Origin: Agarophyton chilense
Taxonomy: Eukaryota > Rhodophyta > Florideophyceae > Gracilariales > Gracilariaceae
NCBI GenBank assembly: GCA_030374765.1
Contig: JARGXX010000129.1
Location: forward strand, 496,001-560,000
Direction: 5' to 3'
DNA: 64,000 bases
Part shown: positions 40,936-50,794 of the stretch, piece by piece
Layout: each line of letters opens with the position of its first letter
Position numbering within the stretch: the first letter of the stretch is position 1
The notes under the pieces: model-generated
The model's input: only the letters and a program-made list of their open reading frames with translations
What the model was told of the DNA's origin: nothing
Databases searched by the model: none
Position numbers and translations under genes: made by a program

Positions 40936-41361
40936 ATGTCCGACATCGCGCTGCCAAAGGCCACCGTCAACAAGTTCGCCAACGACGTCGCGGCCAGCCT
41001 CGACGTGCGACTCGCCGCCGAAACCAGGGAGCTCATCGCCGAGTGTTGCACCGAGTTTGTACAACTACTGTCATCCGAAGCCAACGAAATTTGTGAGAAG
41101 GACCACAAGAAGACCATCACCCCAGAGCACGTGTTACGCGCCTTAGAACAGTTAGGACTACACAAGTTTCGCGACGATGTTGTCGAAGAGTATCAACGTG
41201 CAAAACGCGAGGAAAAAAGCCGACTCAAGGGAAGTTCGAGACGCGAGCGAAACAAACAGCGCAGTGAACAGGATAATCAAGAGTTGTTACGACAGCAGGA
41301 GCGTTTGTTTGCGTTGGCGAGATCCGATCCTATGGCTATGAATCCGCCGGACCAAAACTAG
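40936..41361 (+). CDS. DR1: Negative cofactor 2 beta (Dr1), histone-fold transcription repressor
   Basis: 141 residues. Residues 3-90 form the histone fold: DIALPKATVNKFANDV, LDVRLAAETRELIAECCTEFVQLLSSEANEICEKDHKKTITPEHVLRALEQLGL, which follows NC2-beta closely. The tail is Gln/Arg/Glu-rich (RRERNKQRSEQDNQELLRQQERLFALARSDP), as in other Dr1 proteins. Dr1 pairs with NC2-alpha (DRAP1) and binds TBP on DNA to block TFIIA/TFIIB. The start has a strong context (CCGCCATGT) and an 11-C tract (40903-40913) 22 bases upstream. Divergent from the PAQR gene across a 559-bp shared promoter region. Single exon. Confidence 0.92.
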   Translation: MSDIALPKATVNKFANDVAASLDVRLAAETRELIAECCTEFVQLLSSEANEICEKDHKKTITPEHVLRALEQLGLHKFRDDVVEEYQRAKREEKSRLKGSSRRERNKQRSEQDNQELLRQQERLFALARSDPMAMNPPDQN

Positions 41362-41802
41362 TTTTTAGCTTTCACTGTGTGTGTGTTCCACCCACTCGTC
41401 TTGTATATTTGTTCACAATCACACGACCTTCCGCACGCTACTGACCCTGCGCTTCTTGAGAGAGCTTTGTGTAAACAAAAACAAGCGTTGCGTTGCTTGC
41501 AAGCGTCGCACAAACATCACCGCCCCCCACCCACCCACCCACTGTCATTTGTTCTAAACTCGTCATCCGCCGCGCGCTTCTCCACAACTTGTATATATAA
41601 ACATTAGTGTATACGCCCATCTCTTGGAACTTAAACACCAAAAAGACGCCAAAAATAAAAAAAAAGAGCGCTATCGCGACAAAACATACAACGCCCAAAC
41701 TGTGTCCCACATCGGTGTCATGTCCCTTTCAGAGCGATACCCCACAAACACACACACAAGTTTTCATCATCATGCATGTAACATAGCGTCGCGAGACCGT
41801 TC

Positions 41803-42828
41803 CTAGAAATTGTACTCCCACTGGCCTCTCATTTTCTGCGTCCATTTCCTCAACCACCACCGAATCCTTCGAGGTGCAAACCGCTTTTTCTGAACATACG
41901 ACTCGTTGCGGTAGAAAGAATGCATATTCACATGTTTGTATGAGGCATATTGCTGATGTTGCTGAAAGCGAGACGACGCGTAGTACGCATGACTGCTCCC
42001 GCGAATGGAACGACTTGTTTCTTTTTTGCAGCTGGCACCATTCGCACACTCATCAAACTCCGACATGCCTCGCTTATTGTTGGGCGCCAACGTGGGTGAA
42101 ATGGACCCCGACATGAACTGACTGAGAAGCTTTGAACTGTCAGCTTCGTCATCATACGCGTCGTACGCGGCTGGTGTGACGCGCGTTTTCAGCGCAGAGC
42201 GGCGCAGAGTGGCACTGTCAAACTCGCGAGTAGCGCGAGGGTGTCGGTGACGCTGGCGCTGTCTCTGTCTCTGTCTCGGCGTGCGTTCACCATCGTGCAC
42301 ATCGCCCTGAACAATCCAAATGTCACTGGAAACACGAGCAGAGTTGGAGTACGAAGCAGGCTCCGATATAATAGAGTCGCAGTCGGAGTAATTGGCACTA
42401 TGCTTTGACCATTGTCTCCACGCAGACACTGAGACGGAATGACTGGCGGCACGAGATGCGCTTGAGAGCGACGGTGGCGTAGAAAGCGGGCGACGGGGCT
42501 GTCTTGCGACGCGTTGCGCCGTTGACAACGGCGTCAGTGTGGAGGCCGATGACAGCGGGGAGGTTTGAAAAGTGCGGTGGGGGAGGTGTGACGAGGGGGA
42601 GTCGGTACGAACTGAGATGCGTGACGCATCGTGCTCTTCCTCGAGACTGATGAAAAACGGCGACTTGGCGGAGGGCGCGGTGGGTAAGGGCTGCGCATAG
42701 GGAGACGGCGACGACGGGCGGGTGTGTCGCTGAAGCTTGTGGTGGGATGCGGAAGGAACGGTGGTGCTGATAGATGTGATGGTAGAGCCCTTGGCGGGCG
42801 AGACGAACGAGGTGCTGACGTCAGACAT
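41803..42828 (-). CDS. Ser-rich low-complexity protein, unknown
   Basis: 341 residues from the ATG at 42828 (MSDVSTSFVSPAKG). The first 200 residues are rich in Ser/Thr/Pro/His, with short motifs such as SPFFISLEEEHDASRIS. A CTGTCT/C repeat encodes RQRQRQRQRHRHPR (about residue 185). Later AAYDAYDDEADSSKLLSQFMSGSISPT precedes a basic C-terminus (KKRFAPRRIRWWLRKWTQKM). No membrane segment or catalytic domain is visible; it looks disordered and potentially phosphorylated or nuclear. Upstream the coding strand is a long TCC/CCT-rich pyrimidine tract (42840-42930) and a C15 tract (43099-43113). The ORF extends further upstream, but that extension is poly-Leu/Pro from the tract. The function cannot be inferred. 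Confidence 0.6.
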   Translation of the reverse strand: MSDVSTSFVSPAKGSTITSISTTVPSASHHKLQRHTRPSSPSPYAQPLPTAPSAKSPFFISLEEEHDASRISVRTDSPSSHLPHRTFQTSPLSSASTLTPLSTAQRVARQPRRPLSTPPSLSSASRAASHSVSVSAWRQWSKHSANYSDCDSIISEPASYSNSARVSSDIWIVQGDVHDGERTPRQRQRQRQRHRHPRATREFDSATLRRSALKTRVTPAAYDAYDDEADSSKLLSQFMSGSISPTLAPNNKRGMSEFDECANGASCKKETSRSIRGSSHAYYASSRFQQHQQYASYKHVNMHSFYRNESYVQKKRFAPRRIRWWLRKWTQKMRGQWEYNF

Positions 42829-43418
42829 GACGAGACGGGGGAGGTTTAGGGGGAGAAGGAGGAGGAGAAGGAGGAGGAGAAGGAGGAGGAGGAGGGGGAG
42901 GGGGGAGGGAGGGTGAGCGGGGGAAGCCACGAAGAAGCAATACAAGGAAATGCGATGGCACACGGAGGGAGGGTTGGTGGGAGGGGAAAGAAGCGGCAGT
43001 TGAATTGCGCGCAGCGGCGAGCAGCTTTAAGGGGGGAAGGAGGGGGCGGGGGCTGGGCGGTAGAAAGCGGAGGGTGGGGGACGCAGAAACGCGAGGGCGG
43101 GGGGGGGGGGGGGCACGACGGGCGCGAGGTGGCGCAAGCGCGAGGTGAAGCACCGCACAAGAGCACAGCGTTGAATTGAGAGCGGCAAGCGCCACGTGCG
43201 CGCCGTCGCGGCAAGCACAGCATGCACGCGACGCTCTCGGGCCGTCACACGTGCCACGCGCGTTGCGTCCAAAAACAGATATCGTCCACTCTTAGCTGGC
43301 TCTCTCTAGCTAGCAATCCTCTAGAGTAGTAGGTAGGATTGCTAGGAGGGTTACTAGCATTGTTACCCCTTCGTAACGTAGGTAGCGGTACTAAAAAAAA
43401 ATCTGTGAGAGCACTTCC

Positions 43419-44696
43419 CTACAAGTGCTTGCCGGCACGCGGAAGGCGTTCGACGTTGACGCGATGCACGATGGCGCCGGTGAGGTCGACGAAGCGCACC
43501 TTCATGACGTCCGAGTCGTTGCGGATCACCACGTCCAAAAAGCCCTGTCTGTCCAGTGAAAATACCGAGTCGTTGAGCGCGCGTCGTACGCTCGAGATCT
43601 TGGAGCCTGCGCCTGAGATGAACGTCGGTAGTTGTCCGATTTGCATGTGTTCCAGCAGGTGTTCGTGTCCGCTGAAGTATGCGCTCACGTTGTGCGTCTG
43701 TAGCGTGCGCAACAGTACTTGCCTCATCTGACGTAGATTGCTTGCTTCGCTCAGTGAGTTCTCGCCGGATGACTGCAGCGGGTGGTGTCCAATCACTATC
43801 TTCCACCGCGCATCGCTCTCCCTTAGCGCCGTTTGCAACTGCGCAATCTGCTCGTCGCGGTACTCCGCGCTCACCTGCTCTCTGAACGCCTTCAACTGCT
43901 GCTCGCTGTAGTACATCACCGTGGTGTCCAGGTACGCAATGAACACCGAATTACCATTGTCTTGGTATGTGTCAAAGTTGTACCTCTTTTTCATCTGCCA
44001 GAACACATCATCTCTGCCGAGCACTTCTTGCGCAGACACATTGCCATTGTAATCGTGGTTTCCCAAGCTCATTTTCCACGGTACCTTGAGTTCGTCGTAC
44101 TTGAGGTAAACGTCTCTCCACGAGCGGTCGATTTGGCCGTCGGCGGCGCTAAGAATGCCGTCGTTGTAAAAGTTATCGCCCACGCTCACAATGAATCTTG
44201 GTTTGGAAACGCGCGCATAAGAGGCCATTTCAATCGCCACATCGCGCTGGCAGCACATTCCGTCTCTTCCCCAGTCGCCCACAAGCTGGAAGCGAAGGCC
44301 TGGCTCAGGCGCAATGGTGCCACTGTTCTTTCTGTGCACCACGCACAGGTCGTGACCCACGACGGGGTTGAGCACCCACAGTCTCCTCCTGCCCAGGGCG
44401 GCATCGCATTCGCGACTCTTGACCACGCCCAAGTTGGCCGTGTTCCACCAGCTGATGGCTTTGGCATACCGTTTGTGAGCGCTTGTCAACGACGAGTCGG
44501 CAACCAACACCCCAAAAATCAAACACAGCGTACCTAGTGCGGCCGCTATACGCAACGCGCCCGAGTGCGCGCTCAACCACTGGCGCGTGGAGCGCTCGCG
44601 AAAGTAGCCCGAGGCGCGATCCTGAGCGCGTGCAATAGACATGGTAGAGTACTTGCACACACCACTCTGCCGCTGGTCTCGCTCGTCGACACGCAT
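43419..44696 (-). CDS. Purple acid phosphatase, ACP5-like, membrane-anchored
   Basis: 425 residues from the ATG at 44696; an in-frame ATG at 44642 (MSIARAQDR) would give 407. Residues about 50-72 (RIAAALGTLCLIFGVLVAD) form a single membrane anchor, so a type II membrane protein or signal-anchor protein is likely. The metallophosphoesterase motifs are complete: LVGDWG, SVGDNFY, SLGNHDY, IGHHPLQSSG and FSGHEHLLE. The order and spacing match mammalian tartrate-resistant phosphatase type 5 (Fe-Fe or Fe-Mn/Zn site). It hydrolyses phosphate monoesters in an acidic secretory compartment or at the cell surface, so a role in phosphate scavenging is plausible. The C-terminus RVNVERLPRAGKHL is short. 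Transcribed the same way as the upstream TRIC-like gene. Confidence 0.88.
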   Translation of the reverse strand: MRVDERDQRQSGVCKYSTMSIARAQDRASGYFRERSTRQWLSAHSGALRIAAALGTLCLIFGVLVADSSLTSAHKRYAKAISWWNTANLGVVKSRECDAALGRRRLWVLNPVVGHDLCVVHRKNSGTIAPEPGLRFQLVGDWGRDGMCCQRDVAIEMASYARVSKPRFIVSVGDNFYNDGILSAADGQIDRSWRDVYLKYDELKVPWKMSLGNHDYNGNVSAQEVLGRDDVFWQMKKRYNFDTYQDNGNSVFIAYLDTTVMYYSEQQLKAFREQVSAEYRDEQIAQLQTALRESDARWKIVIGHHPLQSSGENSLSEASNLRQMRQVLLRTLQTHNVSAYFSGHEHLLEHMQIGQLPTFISGAGSKISSVRRALNDSVFSLDRQGFLDVVIRNDSDVMKVRFVDLTGAIVHRVNVERLPRAGKHL

Positions 44697-45057
44697 GTGA
44701 ACGATGAACGTGAAACTGAGGCTCAGCGAGCAAACGGTAGAAAGGGCGACGGGGGACGCGCACGGAGACGGGGGGATGGGGGAGGAGGGGGGGGGGTGAG
44801 CAATGTGCGGCGCGCCAGTGCGGCGGGGCGCTGGCACGTACAACAAAAAGAAGAATATTTGTGGTGAGCGGCGCAGCGCGCGCGCGCACGCAGAGCGGCT
44901 AAATTTGATTCGCGCGGCCAGCGCGAGGCAATACACACGTGTACATATATGTACATATGTGTTCGAAGGTATATCTACAGCATGTACACCAAGAGGTGTT
45001 TGTTTACAACAAGCTTGCGCGTTTTCGTGATGGATGCATGCATGAAGAAGAAGCGGT

Positions 45058-46083
45058 CTATAACTCGGATCTGGGGCGTGTTCTTCTCCTCACGCTGTTG
45101 CGCTGCTTTTCTTCGTCGGCTACCCACCGACGCCGCATCTCTGCGCCACGGTCTGGCCGCTGCTCTGGTGAGCGCGACTCGTGCGGCTCGTGCGGCTCGT
45201 GCGGCTCGTGCGGCTCGGGCGGCGCGTCAGCTTCGCTGTGCTTCCTGACACCGGTGACGGCAAACAGGATGTGCTCGAACACGAAGAACGGGTTGATGTG
45301 CGTTCCAACCAGAGTTTCAACGGCCGCATGAGAGCACAGAAAGAGCGCAATCCAAAAGCGCGCCGCCCTGGGATGAAGCGCGTACGAAACAGGTGCCAGC
45401 GACGTTCTGAACATCATGTGCGGATCCGTTGCAACGTAGTAAGCGGCGGCAGCAATATAAGCGCTTTTGAAGCCCCAACCGGGCGCAGACAAGTCTCCCG
45501 CGGCCGAAAATCCATGCTGCACGATGCGTTCCAACGTGATGAAAAACGAGCCGCCCGAGCCGCACAAGCCACCCAGAACGATGGCACCGGCGGCGGCGCC
45601 GGGAAACAGTCGGTTATGCTGGTCGATGAAATTGAAGATGGTGCGCGCCTTGGCAGCCATGGCTGTGAAGGCGAGCACGGCAGCGATGGGACGAAAACTT
45701 AGAAAGTTGCGTATCGTGGAGTAATGATTAACAGCGTACCATGCAACAGTGACGTAGGACAGCATGAAGTTTGAAGAATGCGTCAAGAGCGGCACCGGCT
45801 TTGCAGTGCAGATGGAAGCCAACGTAGAGCCTCCAAACGCGGCGAATATGGTGAGCACGAGCGACTTGAGCCAGAACTGACGACCACGCGTGAGGCGGTA
45901 GATGTTGAGCGAGGCGAAGAGGGCGTGTGCCACGAGCAAAACCGGAAGCACGGGTTGATCGATGAGAAACCACTGCAGCTCGGGCTCGAACAGAAAGGCG
46001 CCGGGCGGGGTGACGTAGTGGCGATACGCCGTCGCCATGAGCGCGAAGCTACGCCAGATCTTTCGGAGGTGCTCCAGTTCCAT
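45058..46083 (-). CDS. TRIC-type (TMEM38-like) intracellular cation channel
   Basis: 341 residues from the ATG at 46083 (MELEHLRKIWRSF). Several hydrophobic helices: PVLPVLLVAHALFASLNIY, WLKSLVLTIFAAFGGSTLAS, PLLTHSSNFMLSYVTVAWYAV, FRPIAAVLAFTAMAAKARTIFNF, LFPGAAAGAIVLGGLCGSGGSFFI, and two more. The Gly-rich GLCGSGGSFF and KAR..FNFID segments resemble the pore helices of trimeric intracellular cation channels, which carry K+ counter-current during Ca2+ release from the ER. The C-terminus is cytosolic-like, with an EPH tripeptide repeat (from a 9-bp CGTGCGGCT repeat at 45178-45215) and Arg-rich residues. The assignment rests on pattern, not on an unambiguous motif; another multi-span membrane family is possible. 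It diverges from the poly-Cys membrane protein gene. Confidence 0.6.
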   Translation of the reverse strand: MELEHLRKIWRSFALMATAYRHYVTPPGAFLFEPELQWFLIDQPVLPVLLVAHALFASLNIYRLTRGRQFWLKSLVLTIFAAFGGSTLASICTAKPVPLLTHSSNFMLSYVTVAWYAVNHYSTIRNFLSFRPIAAVLAFTAMAAKARTIFNFIDQHNRLFPGAAAGAIVLGGLCGSGGSFFITLERIVQHGFSAAGDLSAPGWGFKSAYIAAAAYYVATDPHMMFRTSLAPVSYALHPRAARFWIALFLCSHAAVETLVGTHINPFFVFEHILFAVTGVRKHSEADAPPEPHEPHEPHEPHESRSPEQRPDRGAEMRRRWVADEEKQRNSVRRRTRPRSEL

Positions 46084-46335
46084 AAAAGCGCGGCGGAGGG
46101 CGGCGGGATGGGAGGGGAGGGGCGGGGAGGGGTGTGAAGTGTAGAGCGCGGGGATGCATCCCAGAGAGATACGCGCACCGCCACCGCACCGTCCGCGCAA
46201 AGCGACGCGCGCGCCAAAGTGAAAGTTCAAAGATTTGAAAAAAAAACACAAAATTCAAAAAGTGTAACACACGCACGTGGACGCGTGTACAGCACCGAAC
46301 GGGGCCCTGTAGAATGGCAACAAGGCAGCAGCAGA

Positions 46336-46367
46336 CAGCGCGACAGCGCGACAGCGCGACAGCGCGT
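46336..46367. repeat. Short tandem repeat GCGCGACA
   Basis: About four copies of an 8-bp unit in the divergent promoter between the TRIC-like and poly-Cys protein genes. Confidence 0.8.
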
Positions 46368-46732
46368 CGGGACAGCAGAGGAGGTGTGGCGGGGCGTGTA
46401 CGCGTGCCTTGCTGTGCGGCGGCAGGGTAGCAGTTGAGATACATTTGTGCGCGCCCGTTTAGGCATTGGTGGCATGCGCGTACAGCGCGGCGCATGCTTG
46501 CGTGTGGGAGCCGTTGTGTTTCCGCTGTGCCGCCGCGCTTTAAAGGCGCCGAGAGGGCGTTTAGTGCGCATCCTTTGTCTCCATTCCCGCACCTACGCCC
46601 TCCTCGGATCCTCGCTCTCAACGCTCCCAATTCTCTGCTTCCGGCTCCCTTTCCATCTTGCGCCCTGCTCGGTCCGCTGTGCGCTCGTCTCGCCCACCCT
46701 CTGCTCACCGCACGGCCTGCGCTCCGACCACA

Positions 46733-47050
46733 ATGCCTTCCTTCACGCGCTTTTTGTTAGCTTCCGTGCTGTTCTGCGCACTGGCGAGCAGCACGCGCGC
46801 CACGCCCGTTCACACCCTGTCCCGCCCTTTGTTTCGTGCATCTTCGCCGCCCACGCTCGCGCGCGCCACCGTCCGCGACTCCACCATTGGCGAAGACATT
46901 GATCAAGGCGTGGAAAACATAGAAGAAACCGTAGGAAAGATTCAGGACGCCACGGGGCTTCCACGATGGGCCGTCATTGCCATTGCCATTGCCGCCGTTG
47001 TGCTGTTTCTGGCCTTGCTCATTTGCTGTTGCTGTTGCTGTTGTCGCTAG
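46733..47050 (+). CDS. Small signal-anchored protein with poly-Cys tail, unknown
   Basis: 105 residues from the ATG at 46733. A clear signal peptide (FTRFLLASVLFCALASSTRA, about residues 4-23) is followed by a short ectodomain with an acidic amphipathic stretch (GEDIDQGVENIEETVGKIQD). Next come a membrane segment (WAVIAIAIAAVVLFLALLI, residues 77-95) and a tail of seven consecutive Cys and one Arg. The Cys run is encoded by TGC/TGT repeats (47020-47047). It fits a tiny type I membrane protein whose tail could be heavily S-acylated or metal-binding; both are inference. The start is chosen because it begins the signal peptide and has a CACAATG context; the longer upstream ORF is leader sequence. 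No homologue recognised. Confidence 0.7.
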   Translation: MPSFTRFLLASVLFCALASSTRATPVHTLSRPLFRASSPPTLARATVRDSTIGEDIDQGVENIEETVGKIQDATGLPRWAVIAIAIAAVVLFLALLICCCCCCCR

Positions 47051-47123
47051 ATCACACACCTACATGTATGTAGATAGAACTTAAAAAAAGTTTGGTAACT
47101 TGATCCACTTGCCTAAACGCGCT

Positions 47124-47927
47124 TTATAATGCGTCGTAATGCGTGTGACGAACAGCTCTGCCCCACGCAACCACGTCGGGAAACGCCTCGGAGAACTCAT
47201 CATCGCCAAACAATTGTGCTAATCTGTCGTGCCGCTCGCCGTCAAAGTAGATGCTCTCCGCCACCACCACGTCTGCAAAAGTCACGTTCTGCCCGCACAG
47301 GTACCGCAACTGTGTGCCAGAGTAGCACGAAAGCGCCGCGCGAACCGCGTTGAGAGCTTTTCTAGCATGCTCTCTACTGCTCTGTCTGACGTGCGCCCCA
47401 TGCTCGCCGTTGAGCCACCACAAGTACATCCTCACCAGCACGCGCGAGAAGAAGCGGTGTCGCCATCTGGGCGGAAGCAACACTGCTTGTGCCGCGTTCA
47501 TGTTGTGTTGCAATCGGTGCACCAGCGTCATTTGCATGTGGCGTACAATGGCGTGCGCATGTCGCTCAAACAGGGTGATGTGACACATGAGATGCGCGGG
47601 GAACAGACTGCGTCGTCCGCGCACTCGTTGTGAATCGATGTGACGCGCAATGTCTAGGCTGTTGTACATGTGACGCCGTAGCGTTTGATTGGTTTGAAGA
47701 ATGGCGCCGTTCATGGCGCCTGTGCGCGTGCCACCGAGACGCATCCACATGAGAACGTGCGACACCATGGGCATTGAGCTTGATGACTTGCGCAGCTGTC
47801 GGCCACTGATGTGAGCCACGGCTGATATAGCATTTGAAATCGGTGAGCATATGCTTGTGCACAGCGTTCCGACGTGCGCGTCACACTGCTGTGCAAGTGC
47901 TGTGTGACCTGAAGCTGGCGCTTTCAT
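47124..47927 (-). CDS. Glutathione S-transferase-like protein (divergent)
   Basis: 267 residues from the ATG at 47927. The C-terminal third resembles a GST C-domain: HARKALNAVRAALSCYSGTQLRYLCGQNVTFADVVVAESIYF (the GxxxTxAD pattern that caps helix 6) and FPDVVAWGRAVRHTHY. The N-terminal half, where a thioredoxin fold is expected, is divergent and His/Met/Arg-rich, with no obvious catalytic Cys/Ser/Tyr. It might be a metaxin/Tom37-like or non-catalytic GST. No signal or membrane segment is evident. It converges tail to tail with the poly-Cys protein (74 bp apart). A 16-C tract (coding strand; 48327-48342) lies 400 bases upstream. Function uncertain. Confidence 0.5.
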   Translation of the reverse strand: MKAPASGHTALAQQCDAHVGTLCTSICSPISNAISAVAHISGRQLRKSSSSMPMVSHVLMWMRLGGTRTGAMNGAILQTNQTLRRHMYNSLDIARHIDSQRVRGRRSLFPAHLMCHITLFERHAHAIVRHMQMTLVHRLQHNMNAAQAVLLPPRWRHRFFSRVLVRMYLWWLNGEHGAHVRQSSREHARKALNAVRAALSCYSGTQLRYLCGQNVTFADVVVAESIYFDGERHDRLAQLFGDDEFSEAFPDVVAWGRAVRHTHYDAL

Positions 47928-48769
47928 GAGTTCGGCGCGGGGGGGCGGGTAGCAGGCAGCGGGAGGCGGTCAGCGGGTGGTCGATAAGTGTAAAAGAGCT
48001 GCAAACATGAGATGTAGAGACAATCAAGTAGGTGGCGCATAGCAACCAAACACCACAGCAACCAAGCAATCAAAGCGCAAGCAACGACGAAGAAGCACCA
48101 AACGCGGCGTGGCACAGGCACTTTAGTTTTGGAACGGCTGCGACGGAGAGCAGCACTGTATGGCTGAATTGGCGGCGGCCCTGCGTACGAGCTGTCACAA
48201 AGTGCCCACACAAGCACGCGCTACAAGGCGCGTAGCGCAGCGAGGGCCGCTTTCGACGCGGCGCGGTCGTTTTTCGCAGCAGCTGTTGGTGCGTCGAACG
48301 GCTGCAAACCATGGAGCACCAACCGCGGGGGGGGGGGGGGGGAAAGGAAACCGTCGCTGACAGCGGGCGCCACCGCCTGTCGTCCATCGCGCCAGCGCGA
48401 AGGCGTCCAGCCAGAGCGCGGCGCGCGACGCCAAGCGCGCGCCGGCGACGAGCAAGATGGGGAGAGGGTCGCGGAAGCGCAGCGCGTGAGGTCGGTAGCT
48501 TACGTTGGTGTGTACAAAACTTAGCACAGCACATGACATTGGTGTGTGCACGCGCGTTGGTGCGCACGCGCGCGTGCCGCAGCACGTGTGCGTGCGTCAC
48601 TGGTCGCCGCCGCGCGCTCGCGTGCCATCACCCAACACTCATGCCCATCAAGATGCGCGCGTGCTAGCCGTCACCCGCCTCCGCCTCCGCCTCCGCCTCC
48701 CCCCCCTCTCCGTAATCGTCGCCAGCCCCGCGCTCTCCATTCCCGCGCGCCTCCGTCGCCCCGCCGCCA
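47928..48769. promoter_or_regulatory. Divergent promoter region, GST-like / PH-DDHD genes
   Basis: About 840 bases. Contains G16 (48327-48342) and, close to the plus-strand ATG, a run of GCCTCC hexamers with C8 (48675-48712). No TATA box recognised. No other gene seen. Confidence 0.4.
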
Positions 48770-50794
48770 ATGTCGTCTTCTTCCACCATTCTCGACGTCG
48801 ATCGATGTCTGCTCCGCGACAGCGCGCTGCTCACGCTCGTCCGTCCCGACGCAGCCGGCTACCTCTACAAGCGCTCCAACTTGTCCGGCTGGTACAAGTA
48901 CTGGTTCTCTCTTTCCGGCTCGCAGCTCTTGTACTTTGAGCGCACCAGGTCGGCGCGCCGCGGTTTGCTCGTCGGCACCATCTCTCTCTTCCGACACAAG
49001 CTAACTATCATCAACTCCATCAAGCGTCGCCGAGAATTTGAAATCACCGACGCCGCCGGCAAGCTGCACGTGCTTCGCGCCGGCTCCGACGCCGAAATGC
49101 ACTGGTGGCTCCACATCTTCACCTCAGCTCGCAACAAAATTCCGCCCGCAAAGCCCATCGCCCAGCCGTTTTCCTCTGCAAACTCCCACGCCAACCCGCA
49201 GCTCACCTCGTCGTCCTTTGTCGAGTCCCACCTCAAGGTTGATCACGTCCTGTGCATCGTGCACGGTATCGGTGTCAGTCCTGACATTCTCGCCGCAAAC
49301 ATTCGCCATCTGCACGAAAGCTATGCCCAAATCATGGAAAAGGTCTTTCCCGACGTGCACTTCCGCGTCGAGATGTTGCCCATACACTGGAGACCGGCGC
49401 TTACCAAGCTCGACATTCACACAAAGCTGCAGGCCGTCGTGCCGAGGACCCCGGTCCCGGATGACGCCAATCCATTGCGTCAGTTCATGGTGCATCGTAT
49501 CGTCGACTATGTGTACTACACTCATGAACGATATCGCCGTCACATCATGAGAGAAGTGTGCTCTCAATTGAACCACCAGCTGGACGCTTTCCGCAAACGT
49601 AGACCCGACTTTGACGGCACCATCAGCATCATGGGACACTCGTTAGGCGCCGCACTGTGCTACGACCTCATGTGCCGCAAGGTGTACGACGATCAAGTGC
49701 TGCTTGAATCCGAAGGAATGCGACTTCATTTCGATGCAGCCAACCTATTCTGCGTCGGCAATCCCCTCGGCACTTTTCTGGGACTAGATCCCTCAATTGG
49801 TCTCAATGCCGATTTGTACAAGTTACCTTTTCGCATTTTCAATATATACAAGTTTCACGATCCTGTTGCCACGCGATTGGAACCTCTAAAGGACATCGAG
49901 AGAGCCAATCGGCCCCCTGTTGTCATCCCATGCTGGTTTAATATGGGCCTGCGCGAAACCACGTCCCAATGGCTTGGTGGGCTGTGGCCAGGTCAGAAAA
50001 AGGGCTCGGGAGCAGATGCCGAGCCTTCAGTTCCCCCAAGCCCCGCAGGCTTTCCGAATCTCACTGAAGAACAGCAAGTATCCGCAAATGAGCCGCTGCG
50101 AAGACTGTCTCGATCGCCGTCCAGACCGTCTCTGGACTATACCTTGTCCGAAGCGGACCATGGCTCGCAAGTGCGACCCCATTCCACTGGGGAGTTCTCA
50201 CCGCGAAAGGACAGCGATCTATATGACGAAAACGAGGGTGCGTCAGGTGCGTTTGACAGCCCGGTGCGACTTGATTACGCGCTGCAAATGTCTTCGACGA
50301 TAGAAGACTTATCCACAAGCTGGAGCGCGTTGAAGGCACATACAGACTATTGGGAAAATCGGGATACGATGCTGTTCATGGTAAGTCGGATGTTGAAGAG
50401 TTCGTTTGAGATTTCCGATGATACTGATGACGGAGTGGCGAGCAGTTTGGCAGATCGCATCATCGATGAGGATATCATGATGAAGAGACAGCATGAAAGC
50501 ATGAAGAATGATGCAAAATGGGGGCATGAGGAGTCTGAAGAGGTGTTGCTGGATGATACGGTGCGACAGGTGGTTGAACGCGTGGTCGACGAGGCGGTTG
50601 CGACTCATGAGTTGATGAAGTTACACCCCAACGTTCGCATGACACACGGAGGCATTGCTGGAAGATCGCCGGCTGCGAGTAAGGCAAACATGAACGTAGA
50701 TAGTAGTGAGAGTAATAACGCGGACAGCTACAGCGGGTGGGCGGCTTATTTGAGGAGTGGGTGGTTTGGAAGCGATAGCAATAGCAAGAAGTGA
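48770..50794 (+). CDS. PH-domain DDHD phospholipase (PA-PLA1-like)
   Basis: 674 residues. Residues 23-125 form a PH domain (AAGYLYKRSNLSGWYKYWFSLSGSQLLYF ... EMHWWLHIFTSA). From about 155, DHVLCIVHGIG and FRVEMLPIHWRPAL match intracellular phospholipase A1 proteins. The lipase nucleophile sits in SIMGHSLGAALCYDLM (about residue 290). FCVGNPLGTFLGL and NIYKFHDPVATRLEPL lie in the DDHD domain, whose metal-like Asp/His residues are spread up to about residue 600, probably through DYWENRDTMLFMVSRML. Such enzymes hydrolyse phosphatidic acid or PI at ER/Golgi membranes; the PH domain would supply phosphoinositide targeting. This PH-DDHD combination is less common than the animal SAM/WWE forms. The C-terminus is Ser/Asn-rich. 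Confidence 0.85.
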   Translation: MSSSSTILDVDRCLLRDSALLTLVRPDAAGYLYKRSNLSGWYKYWFSLSGSQLLYFERTRSARRGLLVGTISLFRHKLTIINSIKRRREFEITDAAGKLHVLRAGSDAEMHWWLHIFTSARNKIPPAKPIAQPFSSANSHANPQLTSSSFVESHLKVDHVLCIVHGIGVSPDILAANIRHLHESYAQIMEKVFPDVHFRVEMLPIHWRPALTKLDIHTKLQAVVPRTPVPDDANPLRQFMVHRIVDYVYYTHERYRRHIMREVCSQLNHQLDAFRKRRPDFDGTISIMGHSLGAALCYDLMCRKVYDDQVLLESEGMRLHFDAANLFCVGNPLGTFLGLDPSIGLNADLYKLPFRIFNIYKFHDPVATRLEPLKDIERANRPPVVIPCWFNMGLRETTSQWLGGLWPGQKKGSGADAEPSVPPSPAGFPNLTEEQQVSANEPLRRLSRSPSRPSLDYTLSEADHGSQVRPHSTGEFSPRKDSDLYDENEGASGAFDSPVRLDYALQMSSTIEDLSTSWSALKAHTDYWENRDTMLFMVSRMLKSSFEISDDTDDGVASSLADRIIDEDIMMKRQHESMKNDAKWGHEESEEVLLDDTVRQVVERVVDEAVATHELMKLHPNVRMTHGGIAGRSPAASKANMNVDSSESNNADSYSGWAAYLRSGWFGSDSNSKK

